The notes: generated by a model from the letters alone, not told the origin. A stretch of 64,000 bases of DNA from Leptobrachium leishanense (GCA_009667805.1 CM019068.1:1781218-1845217); one strand, 5' to 3'; counted from the first letter of the stretch, positions 24,253 through 33,982 are shown. Program-made: numbers and translations.

Positions 24253-26410
24253 GGGTTTTACGTCCCAGGTGCATTATCTTGCACTTATCCACATTAAAAC
24301 TCAATTGCCACAGCTCTGACCATTTTTTTAGTTTACCTAAATCATTTGTCATTTGGCTGATCCCTCCAGGAACGTCAACCCTGTTGCAAATCTTTGTGTC
24401 ATCAGCAAAAAGACATACTTTTCCATTAATACCTTCTGCAATATCACTACTAAAAATATTAAAGAGAATGGGTCCAACTACTGACCCCTGAGGTACCCCA
24501 CTGGTAACAAGACCTTGCGCCGAATAAACTCCATTTACCACAACCCTCTGTTGCCTGTCACTCAGCCACTGCCTAATCCATTCAACAATATTGGAATCCA
24601 AGCTCAAAGATTGCAATTTATTGATAAGCCTTCTATGCGGAACAGTATCAAAAGCCTTACTGAAATCTAAATAAGCAATGTCTACTGCACCACCTGTGTC
24701 TATTATTTTTGTTACCCAATCAAAAAAATCAATAAGATTAGTTTGGCATGATCTCCCTGAGGTAAACCCATGTTGTTTCTGATCCTGTAATCTATGTGTT
24801 TTTAGATGTTCAACAATCCTTTCCTTTAACATAGTTTCCATTAATTTCCCCACTACTGACGTAAGACTAACTGGCCTATAGTTCCCCGATTCCTCCCTAC
24901 TACCCTTCTTGTAACTGGGCACAACATTTGCTAATTTCCAGTCTTCTGGGACGACTCCCGTTAACAAGGATTGGTTAAATAAATCTGTTAACGGTTTTGC
25001 TATTACATCACTGAGCTCTTTTAATAATTTAGGGTGGATCCCATCAGGCCCCATTGACTTATTTGTCTTTACTTTAGACAGCTGCTGTAGAACCTCCTCC
25101 TCTGTAAACTCATATGTAATTGTCTCGTTAGTGTTTCCTCCTAACTGAGGTCCCTTTCCTTCCTTTTCTTCTGCAAAGACTGAACAAAAATATTCATTGA
25201 GGCAGTCAGCGAGACTTTTATCCTCTTCTACATACCTTCCTTCCTTTGTTTTTAATCTAACTAATCCTTGTTTTACTTTTCTTTTCTCGTTTATGTATCT
25301 AAAAAATGTTTTGTCCCCCTTTTTTACTGACTGAGCTATTTTCTCTTCTGCCTGTGCTTTGGAAGCTCTTATAAATTGCGTTGCCTCTTTCTGCCTAATC
25401 TTATAGGTTTGCCTATCTTCTTCACTCTGAGTTTTTTTATAATTATTGAATGCTATCTTTTTGTTCTTCACTATTTTGGCCACTTCTGCAGAGTACCACA
25501 GTGGTTTCTTCCCTTTTTTGTTTTTGCTAACAAGCCTAATGCAATTGCCTGTGGCCTTCAATAATGCTTCCTTTAAATAATCCCATTTCTCCTGGACTCC
25601 CTTTAAACTCCTCCAGTCTGATAATGACTCCTTCACACAAAATCTCATTTTAGAAAAATCTGTTTTTTTAAAGTCTAAAACTTTTGTTTTTGTGTGGTGC
25701 GGCTCCATCCCTGTTCTTATATTAAACCATACTGACTGGTGATCACTAGATCCCAAATTTTCACCTACAACAACGTCCGATACCAAACCTCCATTTGTGA
25801 GTATTAAATCCAATATGGCCTCTTTACGGGTCGGCTCCTCAACTACCTGTGTTGGAGATAATCCCAGTAGGGAGTTTAGAATATTTGTACTCCTGGTGCA
25901 CCCAGCTGTTTTGGTTTTCCAGTTCACATCAGGAAGATTAAAGTCCCCTATGATAATAACTTCCCCCTTCATTGCCATTTTGGCTATTTCCTCAAACAGT
26001 AGATTATCTAGCCCTTCTACTTGTCCAGGGGGTCTATAGATCACACCTACACGAGCTACTGTATGATTGCCAAATGTTAGCATAACCCAAACTGACTCTA
26101 TGTTCACCTCGCTCACTTTTATTTGGTTCATTTTTATGTTGTTTTTCACATACAGGGCCACTCCTCCTCCTTTCCTACCTTCTCTGTCTTTTCTATATAA
26201 AGAGTACCCCGGTATTGTTATGTCCCAGTTATTTTTCTCACTGAACCATGTCTCAGTAACCGCCACTAAATCTACTTTTTCAGCTGCCATCATTGCCTCC
26301 AGTTCATTGATTTTATTGACTAAACTGCGAGCATTTATAGACACGACTCTGAGCTTGTCATTTTTTTCCCCGCATGTTGCTTGCACCCTCCGATTTAGTC
26401 TTGGGGACAA
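24218..26410 (-). CDS. CR1 ORF2: endonuclease and reverse transcriptase
   Basis: A 730-residue frame that nicks target DNA and reverse-transcribes the LINE RNA in place. The apurinic-type endonuclease comes first: RVVSINARSL (residues about 21-30), VTETWFS, IIGDFNLPDVNW, and SSDHQSVWF near residue 225. The reverse transcriptase follows: MGPDGIHPKLL (about residue 452), AYLDFSKAFDTVPH (box A), TSGVPQGSVVGPILF (box B) and the catalytic FADDTKI (box C). No ATG precedes the endonuclease; the first frame codon after an in-frame TGA (26411-26413) is TTG. The frame lies 36 bp past the ORF1 stop in the same phase. It ends early through a one-base deletion near 24252. Confidence 0.9.
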   Translation of the reverse strand: MSPRLNRRVQATCGEKNDKLRVVSINARSLVNKINELEAMMAAEKVDLVAVTETWFSEKNNWDITIPGYSLYRKDREGRKGGGVALYVKNNIKMNQIKVSEVNIESVWVMLTFGNHTVARVGVIYRPPGQVEGLDNLLFEEIAKMAMKGEVIIIGDFNLPDVNWKTKTAGCTRSTNILNSLLGLSPTQVVEEPTRKEAILDLILTNGGLVSDVVVGENLGSSDHQSVWFNIRTGMEPHHTKTKVLDFKKTDFSKMRFCVKESLSDWRSLKGVQEKWDYLKEALLKATGNCIRLVSKNKKGKKPLWYSAEVAKIVKNKKIAFNNYKKTQSEEDRQTYKIRQKEATQFIRASKAQAEEKIAQSVKKGDKTFFRYINEKRKVKQGLVRLKTKEGRYVEEDKSLADCLNEYFCSVFAEEKEGKGPQLGGNTNETITYEFTEEEVLQQLSKVKTNKSMGPDGIHPKLLKELSDVIAKPLTDLFNQSLLTGVVPEDWKLANVVPSYKKGSREESGNYRPVSLTSVVGKLMETMLKERIVEHLKTHRLQDQKQHGFTSGRSCQTNLIDFFDWVTKIIDTGGAVDIAYLDFSKAFDTVPHRRLINKLQSLSLDSNIVEWIRQWLSDRQQRVVVNGVYSAQGLVTSGVPQGSVVGPILFNIFSSDIAEGINGKVCLFADDTKICNRVDVPGGISQMTNDLGKLKKWSELWQLSFNVDKCKIMHLGRKTQGLNIEYLMQS

Positions 26411-26446
26411 TCAGGCAGATTGTTTTTTACCCTTTTGTCCCCCCTC

Positions 26447-27217
26447 CTAGTTTAAATATTTCTTTGTGAAACCTTTGAACTTCTCACTGAGAACATATGT
26501 TCCCCTATAAGTAAGATGCAAACCATCTTTTTTATACAGTTCCTTTCTGCTCCAATTAGAGCTATCATGGGACACAAAGCCAAATCCTTGCTCCCGACAC
26601 CATTCCCGAAGCCACAAATTATATTCCCTATTGCGCATCTGCCTGTCCTGAATGTTATGCACAGGCAAAACTTCAGAGAATGACACAGTGGACGCAATCT
26701 GCTGTATTCCACCTCCAAGAACACAAAAATCTTCCTTAATCTCAGAAACCTCATTGCTAGCCAAGTCATTTGTCCCTAGATGGACTAGAACATCCACTTC
26801 CCCTTGCTGCTTTGCTTGTTTGACAATATTGAGAATACGTCTCTTGTCTCTACGAGCAGTAGCCCCAGGAAGACATCTCACGAAACCACTACTCTCCAGC
26901 TCAACACCTCTTATGATAGAATCACCCAGCAACAATTGCCTTCTATCATGCCCCACCTTTTCCTTTTTGTTCTTGGTTGCAGTCCTGCATACCTTAGGCA
27001 TAGGGGATGGTGGTTCCTCAACTATGGTGTCTGAGCCTACGTCTGTCTCGCCACTACACTCTGAAAGTGCCTCAAAAGAATTAAGAAGAGCCACAGACTG
27101 TGGGACATGTTTTCTATCGACAGCTCTAAGTCTACCAGATCCTACAGTAGTCCATCTGCCGCTCCTAGGAGGCCTCTGTGGCAGTGGCTTTGTAACAGTC
27201 ATAGCCATAGCTGTCAT
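26447..27217 (-). CDS. CR1 ORF1 esterase-domain part
   Basis: A 256-residue frame with an SGNH/GDSL-type esterase fold, known from ORF1 of CR1 and L2 LINEs. Motifs are LLLGDSIIRG (catalytic Ser block, residues about 94-103), VHLGTNDLAS (GxND block, about 144-153) and KDGLHLTYRG (catalytic Asp/His block, about 231-240). The N-terminal 90 residues are basic and proline-rich, then acidic. It stops at 26447-26449. The zinc-finger part of ORF1 lies just upstream in another frame (27165-27368), so the true start is probably not the ATG at 27217. Confidence 0.85.
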   Translation of the reverse strand: MTAMAMTVTKPLPQRPPRSGRWTTVGSGRLRAVDRKHVPQSVALLNSFEALSECSGETDVGSDTIVEEPPSPMPKVCRTATKNKKEKVGHDRRQLLLGDSIIRGVELESSGFVRCLPGATARRDKRRILNIVKQAKQQGEVDVLVHLGTNDLASNEVSEIKEDFCVLGGGIQQIASTVSFSEVLPVHNIQDRQMRNREYNLWLREWCREQGFGFVSHDSSNWSRKELYKKDGLHLTYRGTYVLSEKFKGFTKKYLN

Positions 27218-27368
27218 TAACAGATAATTTACAAATCTCAGACTTCAAACAGGCAATTTCCTGCTGCAATAAAGAGAGCTGCCTACATATCAGGCACACT
27301 CCAAACCTCCAAAAATTGGATCTAAAAACAAATGCATGACAGCTCTTACACTGGTCCAAGCCTGCCAT
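27165..27368 (-). pseudogene. CR1 ORF1 N-terminal zinc-finger part
   Basis: A 67-residue frame starting MAGLDQCKSC. It has two CxxC pairs (CKSC near residue 7, CLIC near residue 25), as in the PHD/zinc-knuckle head of CR1 ORF1, then a short leucine-rich helix (LLQQEIACLKSEI) that could form a coiled coil. It overlaps the esterase frame by about 50 bp and ends at a TAG (27165-27167). A one-base indel near 27170 would explain the split. Function inferred: RNA/DNA binding and ORF1p assembly. Confidence 0.7.
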
Positions 27369-27810
27369 TATAAAAGAATGGATTTAAACCAACAAATCTT
27401 ACCTTTTTGTAGGTTTTCTACCTCCTGTCTGTCTAACCTCAGACTACCTCCAGAGTATCACCAGAAGATCTCTAAGTGCTCACTTTGAAGGCTTCACTTA
27501 GAAGGCTTCACACAAGCTCTTATTAGACAAGCTAATATTCCCCAGGCTTTATATAGTCACCTAAGAACACCTCCCCCAGCAAGGTGTGGACAAGTTTAAC
27601 CACCTTAGCAAATAGCACCCAATTGATTCCAATTCTATGCTAATCACTAAGAGGAATGAGTCACCAGCCTAACCTAATTTACACACCAGACCTAATTTAA
27701 AACCTTAAGAAGAATAGAAAAGATCTGTTTGAAACAAAAATCAAAATCACTCACCAGAAGATCTCTAAGTGCTCACTTTGTAGGCTTCACTTAGAAGGCT
27801 TCACACAAGC
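27369..27810 (-). promoter_or_regulatory. CR1 5' UTR with two direct-repeat monomers
   Basis: About 58 bp (CAGAAGATCTCTAAGTGCTC through GGCTTCACACAAGCTC) occurs twice, at about 27460-27517 and 27753-27810. Directly repeated 5' monomers are a common design of LINE internal promoters. The element ends exactly at the second copy, which supports its being the true 5' end. Confidence 0.6.
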
Positions 27811-27839
27811 TCTCCCACTGGGCGTCGTTCTGTTGCCTT

Positions 27840-27845
27840 AATAAA
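27840..27845 (+). promoter_or_regulatory. polyadenylation signal of retroviral 5' LTR
   Basis: AATAAA, conserved at the same place in the 3' LTR (48598-48603). Confidence 0.7.
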
Positions 27846-28083
27846 TGAAGGAGTCCAGGGTCTGTGCAGGCTCTGGGTACATGGACTCCAGCTTGAACCA
27901 GCATTGTGTCTGACTCTTCCTGGGCTAAAGAAGTACTTCATCCCTTATACAGAAAGAACTGAATGTAGCGTACTTTTTTATAGCGACGGAATTGTTTGTG
28001 CTGGGCGCACTTTGATACCGAAGTGTACCTTTTAGTGCACCGGGACTTTGTGCGCAAAGTCCAACAAAAATATCCACCACATC

Positions 28084-28092
28084 TGGCGAGCC
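28084..28092 (+). promoter_or_regulatory. probable retroviral primer-binding site (Arg tRNA type)
   Basis: Two bases after the LTR end comes TGGCGAGCC, which matches the complement of the 3' end of vertebrate arginine tRNAs (CCA plus GGCTCG). The match stops after 9 bases, so decay or another primer is possible. Confidence 0.5.
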
Positions 28093-28688
28093 TTGTGTTT
28101 AGGAGCCAACACAGTTTCCAGAGCAGCTTGCCAAAGAAGGGAGATTGGGTTCTCGGTTTTGGACAAGCAAAAAAAGCCGGCGAAGTTGGTAAGACTTTAT
28201 TTTCAGTTTTTTACATTTCTGTTGTCCTAGAACCGGCATCTGGTCTCTCTGCAACCTGTTGCTGCAATCTGCGCTCAGCAACAGAACCTTCTTTTTGCTT
28301 TTTTACTCTTTGTGTAGAAGGACGGGGGATTAATATTTGTACGGGGAGGGATAGGGGTATTGGCTGCGGATAGAGTCTATATTCTGTAGACCCCTGGTCA
28401 ATACAGCCTAAAGGGTTTTTGTACGGGGTTTATGTTAAATGTAAAACTGTTCCTGTAGTACAACGTGACGTTTGCATGGAGTTTTCAAGATGTTTTAAAC
28501 GTGTGGCTGGGTTATTTTCATAGTGCTGGACACCGTGTGAAATAACGTTTAGTGTGTAGTTTAGGTTGATCTGAAGTTCATTGTACAGAGATTGTACGGC
28601 GAGATTGTGACGTGTGTGGTTTACTATTACAGGGTATTGTGTTTTTGCTGTAACTTTTTACTTTTCTGTTTTTTGGTGGAAACATTTA

Positions 28689-29559
28689 CAGGGTAATTCA
28701 AAGAGATCCGAATTGCTTGAGAAAGGTAACCGAACGCTGAAAATCATTCGGCTATCCAGAGAGCAGGCAATTCGCCAAATTCTGGCGAATTGCCTGAACA
28801 TACGGTGCCTGTTCGAGGGCAGTGAATCCACATGAAAAAGCACTGCTTCGGCTATTCAGAGAACACAAACCAGCAGTGAAAGGTTCCCGAAATGCCCTGC
28901 CATTCGATGGTTTAATTCGGCAAGTTTATTCAGGAGCATCCCATAGGCTTCAATGTTAAAAATAATCCCGTTTTAATTAAATATCTAATAAACCGTTCAT
29001 TATAATATTCTGCAGTAAAGAGTCTCTTTATTTATAGAGTTTTAAGGATATTTTAAGCATTTTTCTGATTTTTTTTTTAAAAGTCCGATTTTTATTTCTT
29101 TTTTCTTTTTAAGTTTACTTCTTTTTTCTGTAACAGCCCTTTTTATTCTCATTCCCTGGACCTCATATGTAAATTTCAGACATTTTCGCTGAGTAGTTTC
29201 TTTGCAAACAGCGTTTCACTTTTCAAACATTCATACAAACTGTTTTCCTAATTTATTCACTTCACTCTGTCTGCGGTCTTGGCTTTCTCCGGAGGCTTTC
29301 GGCTCCTGCTCGGGTTTTTCCGTGGTTTTCGGCAGGTTAATCCAGATGTTTTTGGGGGTTTTCGGCGTGCATTCGCTGGGTTTTGCGGTTCGTTTTCGTT
29401 GGGTTTGCGGCAGCCTTTCCCTGCAATTCGGGGACCCTGTGGTGTTTGCTGAATACACTGCAGGGTCACCGAAATGGGATCGGCAAAACAAACCGAATTG
29501 AAGAGAACGAAAAGTCACCGAACGTGCAGTGACTTTTCGAATCTCTTTGAATTACCCTG
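28689..29559. mobile_element. Harbinger-like non-autonomous DNA element
   Basis: 871 bp with 22-bp inverted ends: CAGGGTAATTCAAAGAGAT... at the left and ...ATCTCTTTGAATTACCCTG at the right, one mismatch. Flanks are TTA on both sides (28686-28688 and 29560-29562), a 3-bp TSD typical of PIF/Harbinger. No transposase. An internal hairpin AATTCGCCAAATTCTGGCGAATT is centred near 28785. Confidence 0.75.
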
Positions 29560-29562
29560 TTA

Positions 29563-31461
29563 GTGTGAGTTAAGTAGTACGATTTGTCCCGTGTTAAGTC
29601 AGTCTTGTGGTAACAAGGTGATTTTGGTTTGTAGAGGCAGAATTTTGTTTGTTAACATTTGCACAGGAGAGACCGCATGTGAAGGAATTTTATGCTGTTA
29701 GCTTGTAATCATCCCAGAGTGGAAATTGCTCCAATTTTGGGGGTAAGACACAGGGAACTGAGGAACTGTTTTGTTTCATGTTGAACTCCCTGGTTTAAAT
29801 TGTTTTTCTTCTATTGTTGGATTGAGAAGACACCATTTTGTCTTCCTTTGTGTAAGACCATGTGTTCAGCCTCCATTTTGTTGTAGTTCAGCCTCTATTT
29901 TGTTGTAGTTCAGACACCATTTTGGTTGTCAGTAAGTAAAATTTTTGTTTGTTTTCAGGTTTAGCGATTTTTGTATTTTTATGCAGAAAGCAAATTTCAG
30001 TAAAGCAATTGTGGTTTTTGTATTGAATTTCGAGTTTAAGTGAAATCTTTACTTTGTAATGAATTTCGTTAGATAGTAAGACCAGTTTTAACTGTAAGAG
30101 TTTTTGTACTTTTAGTGGTGATTTTATTTTTATTGGCGTTTTCTTTGAGTTTCTCAGAGGACAATTCAGAGCCCCTCCCCCATTGTTTTGGGTTTTATAG
30201 CATTAGCTGTGTTTTGTATTGGGTAACAGTTTGCAGTAGTAAAGGGATTTGGTTTTAAAACTTGTTTTACATTCCCTTTATTGTTTAGAGTTAGTCAATT
30301 TTTGTGTCTGGACGCCCAGACTGCTAGTTTTTTTTAGGAGTTTTTTCATTTTGTAACAGTGCTTCAGGTGTTAGACAGCAGAAGGCTATCCCCATTGACA
30401 ACTGTATTGAGAGAAGCCACATTATTCTGTACAGAAAGTGGCTGTGTGCTGTGCGGTTTAGTCTGGCGATGCAGTGTATGGTTGTACAGCGTATATGCTT
30501 GTGTATGCATACACTGTGAGGGGTAGAGACATAATTCGGAGGGGTGATCTGTGGTTGTTGACTAATCGTTTGGCATAGTTCTGTACCAAAAGTGTTGGGA
30601 CAACAAGCCATAGAGTTATACGTCGCCTCGGTTAGGGTCTCCAGTTGGGGGACTATAGTGGTATTGTAGTGGAAATAGGCTGGAAGATGGCCGCTATTAT
30701 AAGCCAGGCGACCATCTTGCTCAGAATATTGGTTCACTTGTATATAACTAGGCAGGTTTTTAGCTGAAACTAGAATGAGGTATACGTAGAAATTTAGGAA
30801 TGTGTTTAGATTAGCAGAAAAAGCAATTAAAGCCCTATGAAAGATCTCTGCTGTTCCTGGCACGGAGGAGAAAAGCGAACTAGATACTCCAAGGTCGTTG
30901 GGGCCCGCAGAAAGACAAAGGAGTATAGAGATCAGACCAGGTGCCATCTGTAACAAGTAATTGTAGGCTCTAGGGAGGGGGGCGCAACCCGGAACAGTGA
31001 GAGCAACTAATCATGATTTATTGAAACTAACACAAAGTTTGCCAATTTACGGCCAATTAATGGAATGTCTTTGTATTAGACAAAGGGAGGTATTAACCCA
31101 TGTGGGGTGGGAGAGTGTCATCGGGAGGTGGGCTAATTGGGATGTACCTAATTATGTATTTGGGGTATAAGATTGGATGTCACGAGGGACTCGGGGCTCA
31201 TTCTTTGCGATTGAATCCTGTTTGAGCATCTGTTGTGATATCACAATAAAGTTTGCCTTTCCTGAAGAGACTCGTGTTCAGACAATCCTTGCTCGTGTCT
31301 GGTCCGGCCTCGTCCCGAGTGAACACGTCTGATTCCGGTTACAGTATAGTGGTTGTAGTCAGTCAATCCACCACAGAAGAAGGCACCGGGCGGTGCTCTC
31401 CTAAATTGGTGCAGGGTTTCCCTGGACGTAGGAATAAGACGATAAGCCGATTCAAATCGCC
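29563..31461 (+). other. retroviral leader / unassigned sequence
   Basis: T-rich sequence with repeated CCATTTTG/TTGTAGTTCAG near 29870-29930. At 31162-31245 a GGGGTATAAG and a CAATAAAG signal suggest another LTR-like stretch whose start I could not fix; TGTAACAAG at about 30950 and GGTTACA at about 31341 are possible ends but have no matching duplication. Otherwise nothing coding on the plus strand. Confidence 0.4.
30324..30956 (-). CDS. unassigned 210-residue frame
   Basis: An uninterrupted minus-strand frame, MLQMAPGLISILLCL at its start, with a hydrophobic N-terminus and a second hydrophobic stretch (LNTFLNFYVYLILV) about 50 residues in. I recognise no family. It has five or six possible N-glycosylation sites and many Cys. 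It lies opposite a stretch with many stops on the plus strand. It may be chance, or a relic of an unrelated element. There is no ribosomal or splice context to support it. Confidence 0.2.
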   Translation of the reverse strand: MLQMAPGLISILLCLSAGPNDLGVSSSLFSSVPGTAEIFHRALIAFSANLNTFLNFYVYLILVSAKNLPSYIQVNQYSEQDGRLAYNSGHLPAYFHYNTTIVPQLETLTEATYNSMACCPNTFGTELCQTISQQPQITPPNYVSTPHSVCIHKHIRCTTIHCIARLNRTAHSHFLYRIMWLLSIQLSMGIAFCCLTPEALLQNEKTPKKN

Positions 31462-31557
31462 ATGGGCAATGTGCCGCCATTCAAGGGAAGGAAAGCTTCC
31501 CACAGTCAGACGGCTGCACAGCACATGAAATCTAGTTTTGGGGTGAAGGCCATGAAA
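31462..31557 (+). pseudogene. retroviral gag, N-terminal piece
   Basis: The frame starts at an ATG in a good context (CGCCATGG) with MGN as the first residues, an N-myristoylation-type start expected of a retroviral matrix protein. It runs about 32 codons, is basic, and is cut by the piggyBac insertion at 31558. The second gag piece resumes after 43547. The long distance from the 5' LTR is due to insertions in the leader. Confidence 0.65.
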
Positions 31558-33102
31558 CCTCTTAGTGACCGGGCGGTTTTACATAAATCCGTCCTTTAGT
31601 GACCAATGCTGTTTTTACGTTTCTGCACTGTTTGTGTTTACGTCAAATTTTCCTCTTACTCGTTTAGGCAACCCACACATATTTTACACTGTTTTTCTCG
31701 TCATTAAATGGACTTTATAAAGATATAATTTTTTTCATCATTTCATATAATTTACTATAAAAAACATTGTGAAATATGACAAAAAATTGAAAAAACACCA
31801 CTTTTTTGAACTTTGACCCCCAAAATTTCTTATGTATCAACAACCGTCAAAAAAATTTAATTCCTTAGTAGTTTCTAAATTTAGTTCTGAGTTTAGCAAT
31901 ACCCAATGTTTACATATTCCTCGCTTTTCTCCTTATCTTATGCGACAATAAGTGCAAGTAGCACTTTGCCATTTCCAAAGGGTTTATTTTCAAAACTAGT
32001 GCTAGTGACCTTGTAACACTGATATCTGTCACTAATTCCTGAATAACCCTCCACATATACATATTTTTTTAAAGTACACAAATCAAGGTATTAAACTTGG
32101 AGTATTTTGACTCTTTCCATGCAAACCATTTTACCACAAATCTATGCCAATGTTTGAGAAGAAAAACTTTTTTTGATGATTTATTTTTTTTCCAATGCAA
32201 TTTAAGAATACATGTACTGTGAACTTTAAGGTTTACTGCCAAAAAGCACCCCAAAATATGTTCAGCAACATCTTCTGAGTAAATTGTTACCACCCATGTA
32301 TAGGTATGTTGCATCATTTGGGGGCTAATAGGCCTTATTTGGGGGGTGCGCATTTCAGTTTTCCAACTTGGAATTTTCACATTTCGTCATCATGCACCCA
32401 TGTCCTATTTGGGACATTTTTGAAGCCGGCCAAAGTAATTTACCCCCATCAAACCATATATTTTTAGAAAGGGCACACCCTAGGGTGCTTCAAAGAGTTG
32501 TATTTTAACACTTTCCATGCACTAGCTCTATGTCAAACTTTCAGGTAGTCACTTTTTGTGTTATTTTTTCACACACATTGTACTTTAGGCATGAATTGTC
32601 AAATCCAGTTATGGGTTACTTCCAAAACACCCCAAAATATGTTCAGCAACATCTTCTGAGTAAATTAATACCACCCATATATAGATTTGTTGGGTTGTTT
32701 TTGGGGTGCTACGCCAATCTTCTGACATGTGCTTGTCATTTTTCTAATTTGACATATCTTCTTTGCAGGGGCCTTTTTACATACCCCAATTTTTTTTATT
32801 GCCATGAACGTGCATATATTTGGTAAGCTAACACCCCAAAGTATTGTAAATGAAGTGTTTTTATGCCATGGATGCAACCGTTTGCCCCAAACAAATTGGA
32901 TACTGTTTGGTGGTCATTTTTCATTTTCACACCCACATTAGTTTTGGACTGTGATTTAGGAGACACTGTTGTTTGTTACTGCATGAAAACTCTCCAGGTT
33001 GTTTTCTGCAAGGTCTCCTGAGTACACCCATGCCCCCCATGCATAGGTTTACCAGGATTTTGGAAAGGTTCAAATACAAATGTTTATGATTTTGTCATTG
33101 GA
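31558..33102. repeat. piggyBac noncoding half with about 385-bp internal repeats
   Basis: The block CACCCCAAAATATGTTCAGC followed by AACATCTTCTGAGTAAATT occurs at about 32248 and 32626. A related GTCTCCTGAGTACACCCATG block is at about 33012, and again (GTCTCCTGAATACACCC) at about 40663 across the chromovirus. Spacing is about 380 bp. A 280-bp stretch at 32790-33060 aligns with 40430-40710 (shared GGACTGTGATTTAGGAGACA and TGAAAACTCTCCAGGTTG). No coding frame. Confidence 0.7.
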
Positions 33103-33106
33103 GTTG

Positions 33107-33755
33107 TGTCAGGCAGACAGACGTATATCTGAGGGTTGCTACGGTCAGCCCTATACGTAATAATAGGAGACTCTAAACTTAGTTGCGATACCAGTCCTTG
33201 AGGTGGCTGTATTTCGCAATAGCGAGAGGTGAACCTATAAGGCAGGGATAGTAAGCAAGGAGGACAGAAATCAGTCCTTAGACTGGCTGGTATGGAGACA
33301 GGAAAGTACGGAGTACCAGAGGGGTCTAACACAATCCTAGGTCGTAGGAATACAGCAGTATACAAAGTCAAAATTCAAAAGCCGAGTCAAAGGAGTATAG
33401 AGGTACACAGGTCGATAGCCAGAAGCCAGGTCATACACAGAAAGTCAATCAGAGGTTAAAGAAGCAAGCTCTTAGGGTTAGACAAGCAAAAGCACGAAAG
33501 GGCAATGAGAAAAGGCAAAAAGCACTTTTCAATATTGCGCCCTGCAATCTGATTGGCCATCAGGGTCACATGATGCAGGGAGACCCACGGTGGAGGCGTG
33601 ATGACGTCACGCACGGCACGCTGCCGGCAGTAGCTTAAAGCCGTTGGGGCCGGAGACACGCGCGCATAGGGCGCGAGGAAGGGCTGCGGGGAAGACGCAG
33701 ACCCTGAGACCACAGGGAGGGATGCCAGAGCCGTGCCAGCCTCCGAGGACTGACA
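33107..33755 (-). repeat. 3' LTR of chromovirus
   Basis: 649 bp. On the minus strand it begins TGTCAGTCCTCGGAGG right after the purine-rich AGTAGGGGGTGC, the likely polypurine tract. It holds about 45 bp (near 33570-33625) that the 5' LTR lacks. Confidence 0.9.
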
Positions 33756-33982
33756 GCACCCCCTACTCGAGGAACGCCCACTGAGCGGTTGGGCGCCGGC
33801 TTGGCAGGAAAACGGCGATGAAAAGCAGACAACAAACGAGGAGCATAAATGTCGTGAAGGGAGACCCACGTACGATCCGCGGGACCATAACCCTTCCAAT
33901 GAACCATATACTGCAACCTGCCCCGAGAATGACGGGAATCTAAAATGGACTCAATTTCAAATTCGGGGTTCCCGTCTACCAA
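33635..33982 (-). pseudogene. chromodomain at pol C-terminus
   Basis: Chromodomains at the integrase end steer insertion by binding modified histone tails. The frame shows [10 protein letters not shown], then [11 protein letters not shown], then RTWVSLHDI, the conserved chromodomain core with its aromatic residues. It starts in a different frame from the integrase C-terminal part (33957-34181), so a frameshift near 33970 separates them. It ends within the LTR. Confidence 0.85.

Larger units (their letters stand above)
23546..27810 (-). mobile_element. CR1-type LINE, nearly full length
   Basis: A non-LTR retrotransposon on the minus strand with 5' UTR (about 27370-27810), ORF1, ORF2 and a 3' end of two TTTCTATG units (plus strand 23546-23560), the short-repeat tail typical of CR1. 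The empty site is available: the paralogous LTR reads GTTTATGTTGTAAAGTCATC followed by TCCCACTGGG around 48551-48580, so the insertion lies between AAAGCCA and TCTCCCACTG here. No clear target duplication, as usual for CR1. Several frame lesions are present but the copy is otherwise well kept. Confidence 0.92.
21660..28081 (+). repeat. 5' LTR of the retrovirus (with two insertions)
   Basis: Aligns along its length with the uninterrupted LTR at 47876-48840. It is broken by a solo LTR (22171-23385) and a CR1 LINE (about 23546-27810). Without them it is about 940 bp. An AATAAA signal is at 27840-27845, matching 48598-48603 in the 3' copy. The two LTRs have small indels and many substitutions, so the insertion is not recent. 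Confidence 0.9.

Noticed and set aside
26652..27227. Plus-strand 191-codon frame in the CR1 ORF1 region
   Set aside because: Antisense of the esterase ORF1, which has clear motifs on the minus strand.
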